Shown here piece by piece: positions 1 to 8,307 of a DNA stretch of 44,168 nt (within the stretch, counting starts at the first letter, position 1; each line of letters opens with the position of its first letter). Under the pieces are notes generated by a model. That model had not been told where the DNA came from. It did no database searches and saw only the letters and a program-made list of their open reading frames with translations. The translations under genes and the position numbers were made by a program. The stretch is from Ruminococcus sp. (GTDB lineage Bacteria > Bacillota > Clostridia > Oscillospirales > Ruminococcaceae), in the NCBI GenBank assembly GCA_017472145.1, contig JAFUQX010000005.1:1-44168 (forward strand). Reading direction: 5' to 3'.

Positions 1-117
1 ACGGAGGGGATTGTAAGACATGAGAAAACTTACGATTTTGCGTACTTTTTGCAATCCCCTCAGTCGTCACTTCGTGTCGACAGCTCCCCTTGCTAAGGGG
101 AGCCTTGTGCGGAAAAT
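1..117. repeat. Dispersed palindromic repeat, copy A (cut by window start)
   Basis: This is the right-hand part of a repeat family that occurs three times in the window (here, 8120-8272 and 10311-10862). It has an inner inverted pair (gaggggattg ... caatcccctc), a small hairpin gtcgtcacttcgtgtcgac, and a terminal hairpin ctccccttgctaaggggag. It has no coding capacity. The left half lies outside the window. Confidence 0.8.
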
Positions 118-131
118 CTGACTTTTTCGAC

Positions 132-175
132 AAGCTGAGGGATTACTGCATTCATGCAGCAATCCCTCTTTTTTT
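132..175 (+). terminator. Rho-independent terminator
   Basis: A strong hairpin with arms gagggatt/aatccctc and ctgcat/atgcag is followed by eight T residues on the plus strand. It sits at the 3' end of the minus-strand gene ending at 177 and may act in both directions. The clear U-tract, however, serves a plus-strand transcript arriving from outside the window. Confidence 0.75.
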
Positions 176-176
176 C

Positions 177-473
177 TTATAAAGCCGATGATTCATCCTC
201 ATTCTTATCCGCAGAGGAGTCCGGCTGCTTTGCTTTTTTCCTTGAGAACCGGATCAGGCTGACTGCACCATAAGCCGCACAGCCGCCCGCCAGGCCTATG
301 CAAAGCCCCATGGAAAGATTCCCAGCAGCAGAACCGATGATCAATCCCAATGAAGCTCCCAGAGAAATGCAAACCGGCAAAAACAGAATTCCCGTATTCT
401 CGGCTGCCTTCTTCTCATTCTCCGCCTGAATCAGCTCATCCAGCTTTTCATTCAGCTTCTCATCCTTCGGCAT
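177..473 (-). CDS. Small two-helix membrane protein, unknown function
   Basis: A 98-residue protein that I do not recognise. A charged N-terminal helix (MPKDEKLNEKLDELIQAENE) is followed by two glycine-rich hydrophobic segments at about residues 27-50 and 52-72, then a Lys-rich and acidic cytoplasmic-type tail. I chose the ATG at 473 because AGGAGG lies about 12 bases upstream and the start overlaps the end of the GH26 gene by 14 bases, which suggests translational coupling. A longer in-frame start at 509 would begin inside the upstream gene without a better ribosome site. It is the last gene of the GH95-GH26 unit and may be a small accessory protein; no function can be assigned. Confidence 0.7.
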   Translation of the reverse strand: MPKDEKLNEKLDELIQAENEKKAAENTGILFLPVCISLGASLGLIIGSAAGNLSMGLCIGLAGGCAAYGAVSLIRFSRKKAKQPDSSADKNEDESSAL

Positions 474-2169
474 ATTCTTCACCACCCTCCTGCCATAAAG
501 CGGCCTCATCCGCCGCAGTAGTGGTGATCATTCCGGATTCAGCCTGCTCACAGAAGGCAATGTAATCCTCCCGTGTGAGCACACCCTCGGAATTATAGGT
601 CTCGATCAGCGTCTGACTATCGATAAAGGCATTATCCTCTTCTGTCAGATACGGCTCGTACCATAAGCCAAAATAGCTCCACACAGAGCCGTCCCGGAAG
701 GCCGTTGTCACATCCGGCAGTGAGCTGCATTCACTCAGAGCGATCATCTTTCCCTGGGCCAGCTCCTGCAATGCATAATAGGCTTCATATCCGCTGCCGA
801 ATGCCTGCTTTTCATCCATATATACATCGGCTGATGCAATATCATAATAAGTATCATCGGGCAGATAGTCCGTGCTCAGACCGCTCCACACCCAGATAAG
901 ATTGTTCAGCTCATGATACTCGATCATGCGGACATGCATCAGATTCCACAGCCAGACATAAGCTTCGCTGCCGGCGCTGTCCCACCAGTACAGCTCACTT
1001 CCGGCCTGGTGAAGCGGCCGCCACAGAACAGGCACACCTGCATCACAGAGCCGAGACAGCGCCTCCGAAACCATGTCGATATCCTCAATCAGAGAAACAC
1101 ATTCCTCTGAGATCATCCCGCTTTCATACAGATCACGGATCTCCTCCGGGGAGGCCGTTGCAATATCCGCATCACATACGGCATTTGTAAGCATAAAATC
1201 CGTATCCTCCGCAAAGACGCCGGCTTCACCCATGGGCGCATACCAGTGCCACATCAGCCCTACGATACCACCCTGCTCCGCCCATTCCAGGCCGTCCTCA
1301 ATTACATCCCCATTTTCCGGGTCACCACCGTTCTGACTGTAGGAATACAGATCGGCAAAGCGAATGGCCGGGAACTTGCCTGTGGTTTCCACGATCCGGG
1401 CGATCTCTTCGTTTCCGCTTCCGGAAACATGCTGCCCGGAGATGATCTTCTGTCCATAATTCTGCCCCAGAAATTCCAGAAGCTGCACAGTCTCCGGTAT
1501 AGCATCCGGATTGCAGGGGGTGGTATTCACCATCCGGTTGGGACTGAGAGCCGTATCGTTTACAAGCTCGATGCAGTCCACCAGCATATCACCGCTTTCC
1601 TGGCGAATGGCAATGGTATTTACGCCGGCCTCCATATAGATTCCAAAAGCAGTTGCACAGATGAATTTTCCTGTGCCCTCAATGGCCCCGGTGCTGATCT
1701 CCGTATCATTGACAAGCAGGGTATATTCCGCACCCTCCTCTGCACAGGCAATGATCGATATATCATAGTGCTGAGAGGCCGGAAGCTCTGTCCCGAATAT
1801 CATGGTATTGTTCAGATCGCCCTTCAGTCCGCTGACATAACCGCTGCCTGTATAGCCGGGAAGCGCATTGGACGTCTCAAAGGACACCGGCAGCTCCAGG
1901 TCCTCCGCCTGAAGCGTCAGGGACACCTCCTGCATGTACAGATAGGGCACATCCAGCGGCACCTCTGAATACTCCGGCCCGGTCAGCTGTGTGGTGACCG
2001 TAGTAGTGATCGTCGTTGTCCCGGCCGCTGTCGTTGTCCCGGCTATATCCGACAGCACCGCATCCCCCTGCACAGCAACACCTGCTGACTGACTGATTTC
2101 AGCGCAGCCTCCTGCAAAAAGCAGCATTGCGGCCGCCGCAAGGGCACATCCTTGTTTTTTTCGGTTCAT
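460..2169 (-). CDS. GH26 beta-mannanase-like lipoprotein with CBM35-like domain, acid/base position changed to Gln
   Basis: A 569-residue secreted protein. The N-terminus is a signal peptide ending in AGGC, a plausible though imperfect lipobox, followed by a Thr-rich linker at about 45-65. Residues ~70-195 resemble a CBM35/CBM6 carbohydrate-binding domain (LQAEDLELP, GYTGSGYVSG). Residues ~205-500 are GH26-like: SGQHVSG, GGIVGLMWHW, VLWRPLHQAGSELYWWD, LIWVWSG and ALSEC. GH26 enzymes cleave beta-mannans with a Glu acid/base in RPLHE and a second Glu as nucleophile. Here the nucleophile is present (about E480) but the acid/base position is Gln (about Q388), so normal hydrolysis is doubtful. I chose the ATG at 2169, with GGGAG eight bases upstream, over the GTG at 2175. 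It begins 15 bases after the GH95 stop, so they form an operon. Confidence 0.85.
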   Translation of the reverse strand: MNRKKQGCALAAAAMLLFAGGCAEISQSAGVAVQGDAVLSDIAGTTTAAGTTTITTTVTTQLTGPEYSEVPLDVPYLYMQEVSLTLQAEDLELPVSFETSNALPGYTGSGYVSGLKGDLNNTMIFGTELPASQHYDISIIACAEEGAEYTLLVNDTEISTGAIEGTGKFICATAFGIYMEAGVNTIAIRQESGDMLVDCIELVNDTALSPNRMVNTTPCNPDAIPETVQLLEFLGQNYGQKIISGQHVSGSGNEEIARIVETTGKFPAIRFADLYSYSQNGGDPENGDVIEDGLEWAEQGGIVGLMWHWYAPMGEAGVFAEDTDFMLTNAVCDADIATASPEEIRDLYESGMISEECVSLIEDIDMVSEALSRLCDAGVPVLWRPLHQAGSELYWWDSAGSEAYVWLWNLMHVRMIEYHELNNLIWVWSGLSTDYLPDDTYYDIASADVYMDEKQAFGSGYEAYYALQELAQGKMIALSECSSLPDVTTAFRDGSVWSYFGLWYEPYLTEEDNAFIDSQTLIETYNSEGVLTREDYIAFCEQAESGMITTTAADEAALWQEGGEEYAEG

Positions 2170-2184
2170 AGGCACAGCTCCCGA

Positions 2185-4515
2185 TCATACCTTGAGAATA
2201 TAGGTCTGCCCAGCCACAGTCGGGAAGCTGACCACACCGCCGTCTGTAACGGCATCCACTGTACCCTCCAAGCTGATCACACTGATGATCTCATCACAGC
2301 GAACGGCGCAGGGACTGCCATTCTTCGAGAGAATGGAGGCGCTCTCCAGCCGGCCGTCCTTCCAGCTCATGCTGACCTCAAAGCCGCCCCGTGCGCACAG
2401 GCCGCTGATGCTGCCGTTCTTCCAGGATTCCGGAAGAGCCGGAAGCAAATGAAGCTCTCCGCAGTGGCTTTGCAGCAGGCACTCGGCCACAGCCGCCGTA
2501 CCGCCAAAGTTTCCATCGATCTGGAAGGGCGGATGGGAATCCAGCATGTTGGGATTGGTGGAGTGTGCCAGCAGCTGACGCATATTTTCATAGGCCATGC
2601 CCTTATCCAGCAGACGGGCCCACATATTCATGATCCATGCACGGCTCCAGCCTGTGTGCCCGCCGCCGTGAATGAGACGGCGCACCAGTGTGGCCCGGGC
2701 TGCCTTTGCAAGAGAAGGCGTGCGGAAGGGCGAAATGAGATTGGCCGGATGGAGGGCAAACAGGTGAGAAATATGGCGGTGTCCCACCTCAACCTCATCA
2801 TAATCCACAGCCCACTCCTGGATCTGGCCGTACTTGCCCACCTGAATGGGCGGCAGCTTCTCCAGAATCGCCGAAAGCTCCTTGGCAAATTCCTCGTCCC
2901 GTCCCAGGATCTTCGTGCTCTCGATGACATTCTGAAGCAGCACGGTGATGATCTCTGTATCCATGGTAGGACCGATACAGAGACAGCCCTTCACACCGCT
3001 GGCTGTGCGGTATGTATTCTCCGGAGATACAGACGGCCCGGTCACCAGCTGACCCTTTTCATTTTCCATGAGATAATCCACGAAGAACAGAGCGGCTTCC
3101 TTCAGGGTATCATACTTCTCTGCAAGGAATTCCTCATCCATGGTATAGAGATAGTGCTCAAAGATGTGGAGACACAGCCATGCTGCACCCATAGGCCAGA
3201 TGGTAGCCGGCATCCACAGATCCTGAGGAGCGGTATCGCCCCAGATGTCCGTATTGTGGTGACAGGTAAAGCCACGGCAGTCATACATCTCTCTTGCCGT
3301 CTTGCGTCCCGGCTCACGCATACGCTCGATCAGATCGAACAGCGGCGTGTGACACTCGGATAGATTGCAGACCTCGGCCGGCCAGTAATTCATCTGAATG
3401 TTGATATTGATGGTATAGCGGCAGCCCCAGGCCGGCCACATATCCTGATTCCAGATACCCTGGAGATTCATGGGCTGCGTTCCCGGACGGCTTGCGGAAA
3501 TCATGAGATACCGTCCATAATTGAAATAGAGCACCATGAGCTGGGCATCCCGGATGGCCAGCTTGCACTCCTTATAGTCTCCCTCGTCCCCGTGGAGACG
3601 CTTCAGACGCTCATCTGTAGGCAGCTCACTTCCGCCTTCGCTGTTGTCCTCCAGATCAAACCGTACTCTCTGGAACAGCTCCTGATAATCGCTGATGTGG
3701 CGGTAGAGCAGCTCTTCATAGGAGCACTCCATGGCAAATTCCGCATCCAGCATAGCTGAATCCTCAAAGCTGTCCCCATCATAGAAGCTCGTGCCCACAG
3801 ACAGAACCAATGTGGCCTCGTCTGCATTTTCCACCACCAGCTGACCGCCCACGGTCTTTACAGTACCGCCTACAGAAGCTGCACCCAGGACAGCGGCAAA
3901 GAAGATCCCATCCCGGCTGCCTGTGCCTCCGTTGTAAAGGATGGCATTCTCCTTGCAGGGACGGCAGTCATCATAATAATCATCCCGTCCATCGATGGTG
4001 GCCCGGAGGTTTACCTTTCCCGGCTCGCTGGCGGCCACATGCACTACCAGTACATGATCCGGTGCAGAGACAAACACCTCCCGCTCATAGGTAACATCAT
4101 TTGCAGTAAAACGCACAGAGGCCACCGCCTGCTCCAGATCGAGACGGCGGATATAGTCCCTGGCCTTCCCGGCAAAATCCATGTGGATGCCCAGATTGCC
4201 CAAGGGCATATAGTGACGGGAATTGGGCGTTACACCCTGCATCTTTTCAAAGGCCAGCTTCTCCGCCTCCGGAATGCGCTCCTGCCTGAGAAGCTCCCGG
4301 ATTTCGTGAAAGCCCTCCAGAGCGTCGGGGTTGTTGCGCTCACGCTTTCCGCCCGACCAGACAGAGTCCTCGTTCAGCTTGATAACCTCATCCGCAGCAC
4401 CGCCGAATACCATACCGCCGATGCGGCCATTGCCCACCGGAAGCGCCTGGTCAAAATTTTCCGCCGGCTGCTTATACCATAATGTGGTTTGCATATCCAT
4501 TGTCTGTAAATCCAT
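2185..4515 (-). CDS. Glycoside hydrolase family 95 (alpha-L-fucosidase / alpha-L-galactosidase type)
   Basis: A 776-residue enzyme, close to the normal size for GH95. It opens with the GH95 N-terminal beta-domain ([29 protein letters not shown]). The (alpha/alpha)6 catalytic region follows, with LQGIWN and [14 protein letters not shown] (Asn residues near 370), SPENTY (Glu near 498) and FQIDGNFGG (Asp near 666). These match the Asn pair, the acid Glu and the Asp described for the Bifidobacterium 1,2-alpha-L-fucosidase. There is no signal peptide, so it should act in the cytoplasm on imported oligosaccharides; fucose versus L-galactose specificity cannot be told. The ATG at 4515 has GGAGG five bases upstream, better than the GTG at 4533. 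A promoter lies just upstream, and GH26 follows in the same unit. Confidence 0.93.
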   Translation of the reverse strand: MDLQTMDMQTTLWYKQPAENFDQALPVGNGRIGGMVFGGAADEVIKLNEDSVWSGGKRERNNPDALEGFHEIRELLRQERIPEAEKLAFEKMQGVTPNSRHYMPLGNLGIHMDFAGKARDYIRRLDLEQAVASVRFTANDVTYEREVFVSAPDHVLVVHVAASEPGKVNLRATIDGRDDYYDDCRPCKENAILYNGGTGSRDGIFFAAVLGAASVGGTVKTVGGQLVVENADEATLVLSVGTSFYDGDSFEDSAMLDAEFAMECSYEELLYRHISDYQELFQRVRFDLEDNSEGGSELPTDERLKRLHGDEGDYKECKLAIRDAQLMVLYFNYGRYLMISASRPGTQPMNLQGIWNQDMWPAWGCRYTININIQMNYWPAEVCNLSECHTPLFDLIERMREPGRKTAREMYDCRGFTCHHNTDIWGDTAPQDLWMPATIWPMGAAWLCLHIFEHYLYTMDEEFLAEKYDTLKEAALFFVDYLMENEKGQLVTGPSVSPENTYRTASGVKGCLCIGPTMDTEIITVLLQNVIESTKILGRDEEFAKELSAILEKLPPIQVGKYGQIQEWAVDYDEVEVGHRHISHLFALHPANLISPFRTPSLAKAARATLVRRLIHGGGHTGWSRAWIMNMWARLLDKGMAYENMRQLLAHSTNPNMLDSHPPFQIDGNFGGTAAVAECLLQSHCGELHLLPALPESWKNGSISGLCARGGFEVSMSWKDGRLESASILSKNGSPCAVRCDEIISVISLEGTVDAVTDGGVVSFPTVAGQTYILKV

Positions 4516-4547
4516 AAATACCTCCAAAAGCACAGAGATTTCACCTT

Positions 4548-4576
4548 ATTATATCATACTCCCGTTAAAAAATCAA
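4548..4576 (-). promoter_or_regulatory. Sigma-A promoter of the GH95-GH26 unit
   Basis: On the minus strand, -35 TTGATT (4571-4576) and -10 TATAAT (4548-4553) are separated by 17 bases, about 30 bases before the GH95 start. Confidence 0.75.
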
Positions 4577-4768
4577 TCTCTGCGGAGATTTCTTTTCTCC
4601 ATCCAGTATCGTCCGCAGAGAAAGCTGTATCCGCTGCTGCTGCCGGAGACGGGCCTCCTCACTTTTCCGCATACGGCGCACCTGAAAAGCCACGCCCTCT
4701 ATCGTCTGCTCCTGCTCTTTGTCACTCATCATTTCCAGGACCTCTGTAAGCTTCGGAGGTGTTTCCAT
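4565..4768 (-). CDS. Small charged helical protein, unknown function
   Basis: A 67-residue hypothetical protein that I do not recognise. It is largely helical and highly charged (EMMSDKEQEQTIEGVAFQVR, then a run of Arg/Lys/Gln), with no signal peptide or membrane segment. The ATG at 4768 has AGGAG eight bases upstream, which supports this start over upstream in-frame codons. It is divergent from the aconitase gene and upstream of GH95, but a terminator and a fresh promoter separate it from GH95, so it is probably not part of that unit. Confidence 0.55.
   Translation of the reverse strand: METPPKLTEVLEMMSDKEQEQTIEGVAFQVRRMRKSEEARLRQQQRIQLSLRTILDGEKKSPQRLIF
4566..4590 (-). terminator. Terminator overlapping the 3' end of the small upstream gene
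   Basis: On the minus strand AATCTC-cgca-GAGATT is followed by GATTTTTT. The hairpin lies inside the last codons and the stop of the 67-residue gene and directly before the GH95 promoter. Confidence 0.5.
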
Positions 4769-4862
4769 GTCATCTGCTCCTTTCCCTGTCCCTTCGGGAC
4801 TTTTAATTGTGTGCGGAAAGGGCCTGTTTTTATTTTCAGTTGCAGGAATCTTTGTGAATTTC

Positions 4863-4891
4863 TTGACAAACAGGCCGCTTCTTGGTACAAT
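4863..4891 (+). promoter_or_regulatory. Sigma-A promoter of the aconitase gene
   Basis: TTGACA (4863-4868) and TACAAT (4886-4891) are spaced by 17 bases. The leader then contains a small hairpin, atgcgg/ccgcat at 4901-4918, that might influence expression. Confidence 0.85.
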
Positions 4892-4956
4892 AGATATAGT
4901 ATGCGGGGAAATCCGCATTTATTTTCCAAATGTTACAAACGAAAGGAATGATGGAC

Positions 4957-6897
4957 ATGGGTTTGACCCTGACAGAAAAGATCCTGAGCGCACATCTTGT
5001 GGAAGGCGAAATGGTGAAAGGCGAGGAGATCGGCATTCGCATTGACCAGACCCTGACACAGGACGCAACCGGTACAATGGCCTATCTGGAATTTGAGGCT
5101 ATGGGTGTACCGCGTGTAAAGACAGAACGCAGTGTGGCCTACATTGATCACAACACGCTGCAAAGCGGCTTTGAAAATGCAGACGACCACCGCTTCATCG
5201 GCAGCGTAGCCAAGAAGCACGGCATTTACTTCTCCCGTCCGGGCAATGGTATCTGCCACCAGGTACATCTGGAGCGTTTCGGTGTTCCGGGCAAGACACT
5301 CATCGGCTCTGACAGCCACACACCCACCGGCGGCGGCATCGGTATGATCGCTATGGGTGCAGGCGGCCTGGACGTTGCAGTAGCGATGGGCGGCGGCACA
5401 TACTACATCACCTGCCCGAAGGTGGTAAAGGTTGAGCTGACCGGCAAGCTGTCTCCGTGGGTGGCTGCAAAGGATGTCATCCTGGAGGTGCTGAAGCGTC
5501 TGTCCGTTAAGGGCGGCGTTGGCAAGGTGATCGAGTACTGCGGCGAGGGCGTAAAGAGCCTGTCTGTTCCGGAGCGTGCAACCATCACCAACATGGGCGC
5601 TGAGCTGGGTGCAACCACATCCATCTTCCCGTCTGACGAAGTGACCCGGCAGTTCCTGGAGGCTCAGGGCCGCGGTGAGGTATGGACTCCCCTGGCTGCC
5701 GACGAGGACGCTGTATATGATGAGATCGTAGAGATCAACCTGAGTGAGCTGGTTCCGCTGGCTGCATGTCCTCATTCTCCGGACAATGTAAAGTCTGTGG
5801 CTGAGATCGGAAATCTCAAGATCGACCAGGTCTGCATCGGCTCCTGCACCAATTCCTCTCTGCTGGATATGATGAAGGTCGCACACATCCTGAAGGGCAA
5901 GACCGTTCATCCGGATGTTTCTCTGGCCATCGCACCGGGCTCCAAGCAGGTTCTGAATATGATGGCTGATATGGGTCTGCTGAGCATTATGATCGACGCA
6001 GGCGCAAGAATTCTGGAAAGCGCATGCGGCCCGTGCATCGGTATGGGACAGGCGCCCAATTCCGGCGGTATTTCCCTCCGCACCTTCAACCGCAACTTCC
6101 TGGGACGCTCCGGCACAAAGGACGGTCAGATCTATCTGGTATCTCCGGAGCTGGCTGCCTATTCTGCGATCACCGGCGTACTCAGCGATCCGAGAGAGAT
6201 CGGCGAAATGCCTCAGTTCGTTCTGCCGGAAAAGTTCACAGTAAATGACAATATGATCGTTCTCCCGGCTTCTGAGGAGGAAATGGACAGCGTAGAGATC
6301 CTCCGCGGCCCGAACATCAAGCCCTTCCCGGAGACCGCTCCGCTGGAGGAGACCATCGAGGCCGGCTGCTCTCTGAAGGTCGGCGACAACATCACCACGG
6401 ATCACATCATGCCGGCGGGTGCGAAAATCCTGCCGCTGCGTTCCAATATCCCCGCGATCTCTCAGCATTGCTTTACCGTATGCGATGAGGCCTTCCCGAC
6501 CAGAGCCAAGGAAATGGGCAGAAGCATTATCGTAGGCGGCTCCAACTACGGTCAGGGCTCATCCAGAGAGCACGCTGCACTGGCTCCTCTGTATCTGGGT
6601 GTAAAGGCCGTCCTGGTAAAGAGCTTTGCAAGAATCCACCGTGCAAACCTGGTGAATGCAGGCATTCTGCCGCTGACTTTTGTAAACGAAGCAGATTATG
6701 AGAAGATCGCACAGGGCGATGTTCTGGAGCTTGCAGATATCCGTGCAAAGGTCGCAGCCGGTGAGACTGCACTCACATTGGTCAACAAGACAACCGGTAC
6801 AGAAATTCCGGTTCTGTGTGAGCTGACCGGCCGGGCCAAGGACATCATTCTGGCCGGCGGCCTGCTGGACTACACCAGAGAGAACCTGAATAAGTGA
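4957..6897 (+). CDS. acnA: Aconitate hydratase (monomeric, about 646 residues)
   Basis: Aconitase interconverts citrate and isocitrate with a 4Fe-4S cluster. The three cluster cysteines are visible: CIGSCTNSS (~residue 309) and ACGPCIGMGQ (~370). The swivel domain follows, with GDNITTDHIMPAG and GGSNYGQGSSREHAAL. The length of 646 residues fits the shorter bacterial/mitochondrial-type group that starts MGLTLTEKI. I prefer the ATG at 4957, with AAAGGA upstream, although 4948 and 4951 are also possible. The small membrane gene overlaps its stop, and isocitrate dehydrogenase and Rex lie downstream. The set suggests 2-oxoglutarate synthesis for glutamate rather than a full TCA cycle. Confidence 0.96.
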   Translation: MGLTLTEKILSAHLVEGEMVKGEEIGIRIDQTLTQDATGTMAYLEFEAMGVPRVKTERSVAYIDHNTLQSGFENADDHRFIGSVAKKHGIYFSRPGNGICHQVHLERFGVPGKTLIGSDSHTPTGGGIGMIAMGAGGLDVAVAMGGGTYYITCPKVVKVELTGKLSPWVAAKDVILEVLKRLSVKGGVGKVIEYCGEGVKSLSVPERATITNMGAELGATTSIFPSDEVTRQFLEAQGRGEVWTPLAADEDAVYDEIVEINLSELVPLAACPHSPDNVKSVAEIGNLKIDQVCIGSCTNSSLLDMMKVAHILKGKTVHPDVSLAIAPGSKQVLNMMADMGLLSIMIDAGARILESACGPCIGMGQAPNSGGISLRTFNRNFLGRSGTKDGQIYLVSPELAAYSAITGVLSDPREIGEMPQFVLPEKFTVNDNMIVLPASEEEMDSVEILRGPNIKPFPETAPLEETIEAGCSLKVGDNITTDHIMPAGAKILPLRSNIPAISQHCFTVCDEAFPTRAKEMGRSIIVGGSNYGQGSSREHAALAPLYLGVKAVLVKSFARIHRANLVNAGILPLTFVNEADYEKIAQGDVLELADIRAKVAAGETALTLVNKTTGTEIPVLCELTGRAKDIILAGGLLDYTRENLNK

Positions 6898-7115
6898 TGA
6901 TACCTTATACAGAAATTCCCGTATACGCCATGAGCAGCGGTGCAGCGGACTATAAGATCCACTTTGTACTGATGTTCCTGATGTTTATCGTCTACTTCGG
7001 ACTTTCTTTCATTCATAAGAAATTCTTCCCCAGCCTGAACAAGGGTCTCGCCCGGCTGATCATCACCTTTCTTGCACTGGGTGTGGCCGTTCTGGGCGCA
7101 TACTTATGTAGATAG
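6897..7115 (+). CDS. Small two-helix membrane protein, unknown function
   Basis: A 72-residue protein that I do not recognise. It has two hydrophobic segments, at about residues 24-40 (VLMFLMFIVYFGLSF) and 50-69 (LIITFLALGVAVLGAYL), with positively charged residues between them. Its ATG overlaps the aconitase stop by one base (TGATG), so it is almost certainly co-translated with aconitase. A GTG at 6894 is the alternative start. No catalytic or binding motif is visible. Confidence 0.75.
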   Translation: MIPYTEIPVYAMSSGAADYKIHFVLMFLMFIVYFGLSFIHKKFFPSLNKGLARLIITFLALGVAVLGAYLCR

Positions 7116-7133
7116 GGAAAGGAGACTTTCAAT

Positions 7134-7166
7134 ATGGAGCTTCCTGCATATAAAGCGAAGGAATGA
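7134..7166 (+). CDS. Possible 10-residue peptide ORF (MELPAYKAKE)
   Basis: A very short ORF with a strong ribosome site (AAAGGAG, about nine bases before ATG). It ends six bases before the start of the next small gene. Its own sequence supplies the AAGGA ribosome site of that gene. It might couple translation to the next ORF or be fortuitous; only the ribosome site supports it. Confidence 0.3.
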   Translation: MELPAYKAKE

Positions 7167-7171
7167 TAACC

Positions 7172-7309
7172 ATGAGGGTCACAAAAGATCGAAAAAAGAA
7201 GAAATGCAGAAAATTCCGCTTGTCCAGCTGGATAAGCGGCTCGGATCTGGCGGGCGGTCTTTTTGAGCTGCTTCTCAACATTCTGTTTGACATGTTTGAC
7301 GGAATCTGA
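7172..7309 (+). CDS. Small basic protein with amphipathic C-terminus
   Basis: A 45-residue ORF that starts MRVTKDRKKKKCRKFRLSSW and ends in a hydrophobic helix of the type LFELLLNILFDMFDGI. AAGGA lies nine bases upstream of its ATG. It sits between the aconitase-linked membrane gene and the TraX-like gene, all on the same strand, and its stop precedes the TraX start by 20 bases. The basic N-terminus and amphipathic tail suggest a peripheral membrane peptide, but I recognise no family. Confidence 0.5.
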   Translation: MRVTKDRKKKKCRKFRLSSWISGSDLAGGLFELLLNILFDMFDGI

Positions 7310-7328
7310 CCGGAATGGAGGAAACATT

Positions 7329-8090
7329 GTGAACAGCAGGCCTGCACTCAGCCGCAACCAGCTGAAATACCTGGTCATTGCGGCCATGCTGATCGACCAT
7401 ATTGCATGGGCCTTTGTGCCTATGGATACTGTACTGGGACAGGTGATGCACTTCATCGGAAGGCTCACCGGCCCGACCATGGCGTATTTCATTACAGAGG
7501 GATATCACTACACCCGAAACTTTAAAAAATACGCTCTGAGACTGGGTTTTTTCGCCCTGCTCTCGTGGATCCCCTTTGTATACTTTGAGTTTGGCATGAT
7601 GCCGGTTTATTGGTCCAGTTCGGCCAGCGGAAGTCAGCAGCTGGAGCTGATCCCGCAGTTCGGCGTTCTCTACACGCTGCTTCTGGGACTGCTGGCCATC
7701 CGCCTGTGGGACAGCAAGCTGGATATTGCTTATAAAATACTGGGCATTGCCGCTCTCTGCATCCTGTCCCTTTTCGGCGACTGGGCCATATTTGATATCC
7801 TGTGGTGTCTGTTCTTCCACATCTGGAGAAAAGACAATGCAGGCAAGTGGATATCCTACTGCTGCGTGGCCGGAAGCTATATCGCATTCCTCGTCATCGG
7901 CGCCGGCTCATGGCTCAGCTCCCTCTGGGGCTTGGGCGTATTTCTCGTGCCGCTGCTTATTCACTTCTGCTACAGCGGAAATCCGGGTCATAAGCACCCT
8001 GTCCACAAATGGTTCTTTTATATCTTCTATCCAGCCCATCTGCTGGTGCTGGGTTTGCTGAGATGGATGCTTTTCCCGGCCTGCTGCTGA
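7329..8090 (+). CDS. TraX-family integral membrane protein
   Basis: A 253-residue polytopic membrane protein with about seven to eight hydrophobic segments. It shows features of the TraX family (named for the F-pilin acetylase but widespread in Firmicutes as acyltransferase-like membrane proteins): LVIAAMLIDHIAW near the N-terminus, FIGRLTGPTMAYFITEGYHYTRN, and a C-terminal FYIFYPAHLLVLGLLRW with the conserved YPAH. I chose the GTG at 7329 because GGAGG lies seven bases upstream. The natural substrate is unknown, and nearby genes give no conjugation context. Confidence 0.85.
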   Translation: MNSRPALSRNQLKYLVIAAMLIDHIAWAFVPMDTVLGQVMHFIGRLTGPTMAYFITEGYHYTRNFKKYALRLGFFALLSWIPFVYFEFGMMPVYWSSSASGSQQLELIPQFGVLYTLLLGLLAIRLWDSKLDIAYKILGIAALCILSLFGDWAIFDILWCLFFHIWRKDNAGKWISYCCVAGSYIAFLVIGAGSWLSSLWGLGVFLVPLLIHFCYSGNPGHKHPVHKWFFYIFYPAHLLVLGLLRWMLFPACC

Positions 8091-8119
8091 TACAAATGAA
8101 AAACGCATAGAAATCCCAT

Positions 8120-8272
8120 TAAGTCTCCCCTTAGCAAGGGGACGTGGCACGCCGAAGGCGTGACGGAGGGGATTGCGCAGAGAGAGGTAGACTTTAAATT
8201 TTACTTTTACTTGGTGAAGACAATCCCCTCAGTCAGCTTCGCTGACAGCTCCCCTTACTAAGGGGAGCCTTA
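8120..8272. repeat. Dispersed palindromic repeat, copy B (complete)
   Basis: About 153 bases, complete. It has outer hairpins (ccccttagcaagggg and ctccccttactaaggggag) and an inner long inverted pair (ggaggggattg ... caatcccctc). Short hairpins cacgccgaaggcgtg and gtcagcttcgctgac complete it. The ends, roughly aag-ctcccctta and taaggggag-ctta, are inverted copies of each other. It lies between the TraX-like gene and icd, where its terminal hairpins could also terminate transcription. Confidence 0.85.
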
Positions 8273-8307
8273 ATAGGTGACTTTTAATTAAAAAGGAGAA
8301 ATTCCCA

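Noticed and set aside
2152-3363. 403-codon plus-strand ORF opposite the GH95 gene
   Set aside because: A shadow frame of GH95; no family features.
4933-6468. 511-codon minus-strand ORF opposite aconitase
   Set aside because: It is antisense to a certain gene, with odd composition (many His, Gln, Ala) and no start signal.
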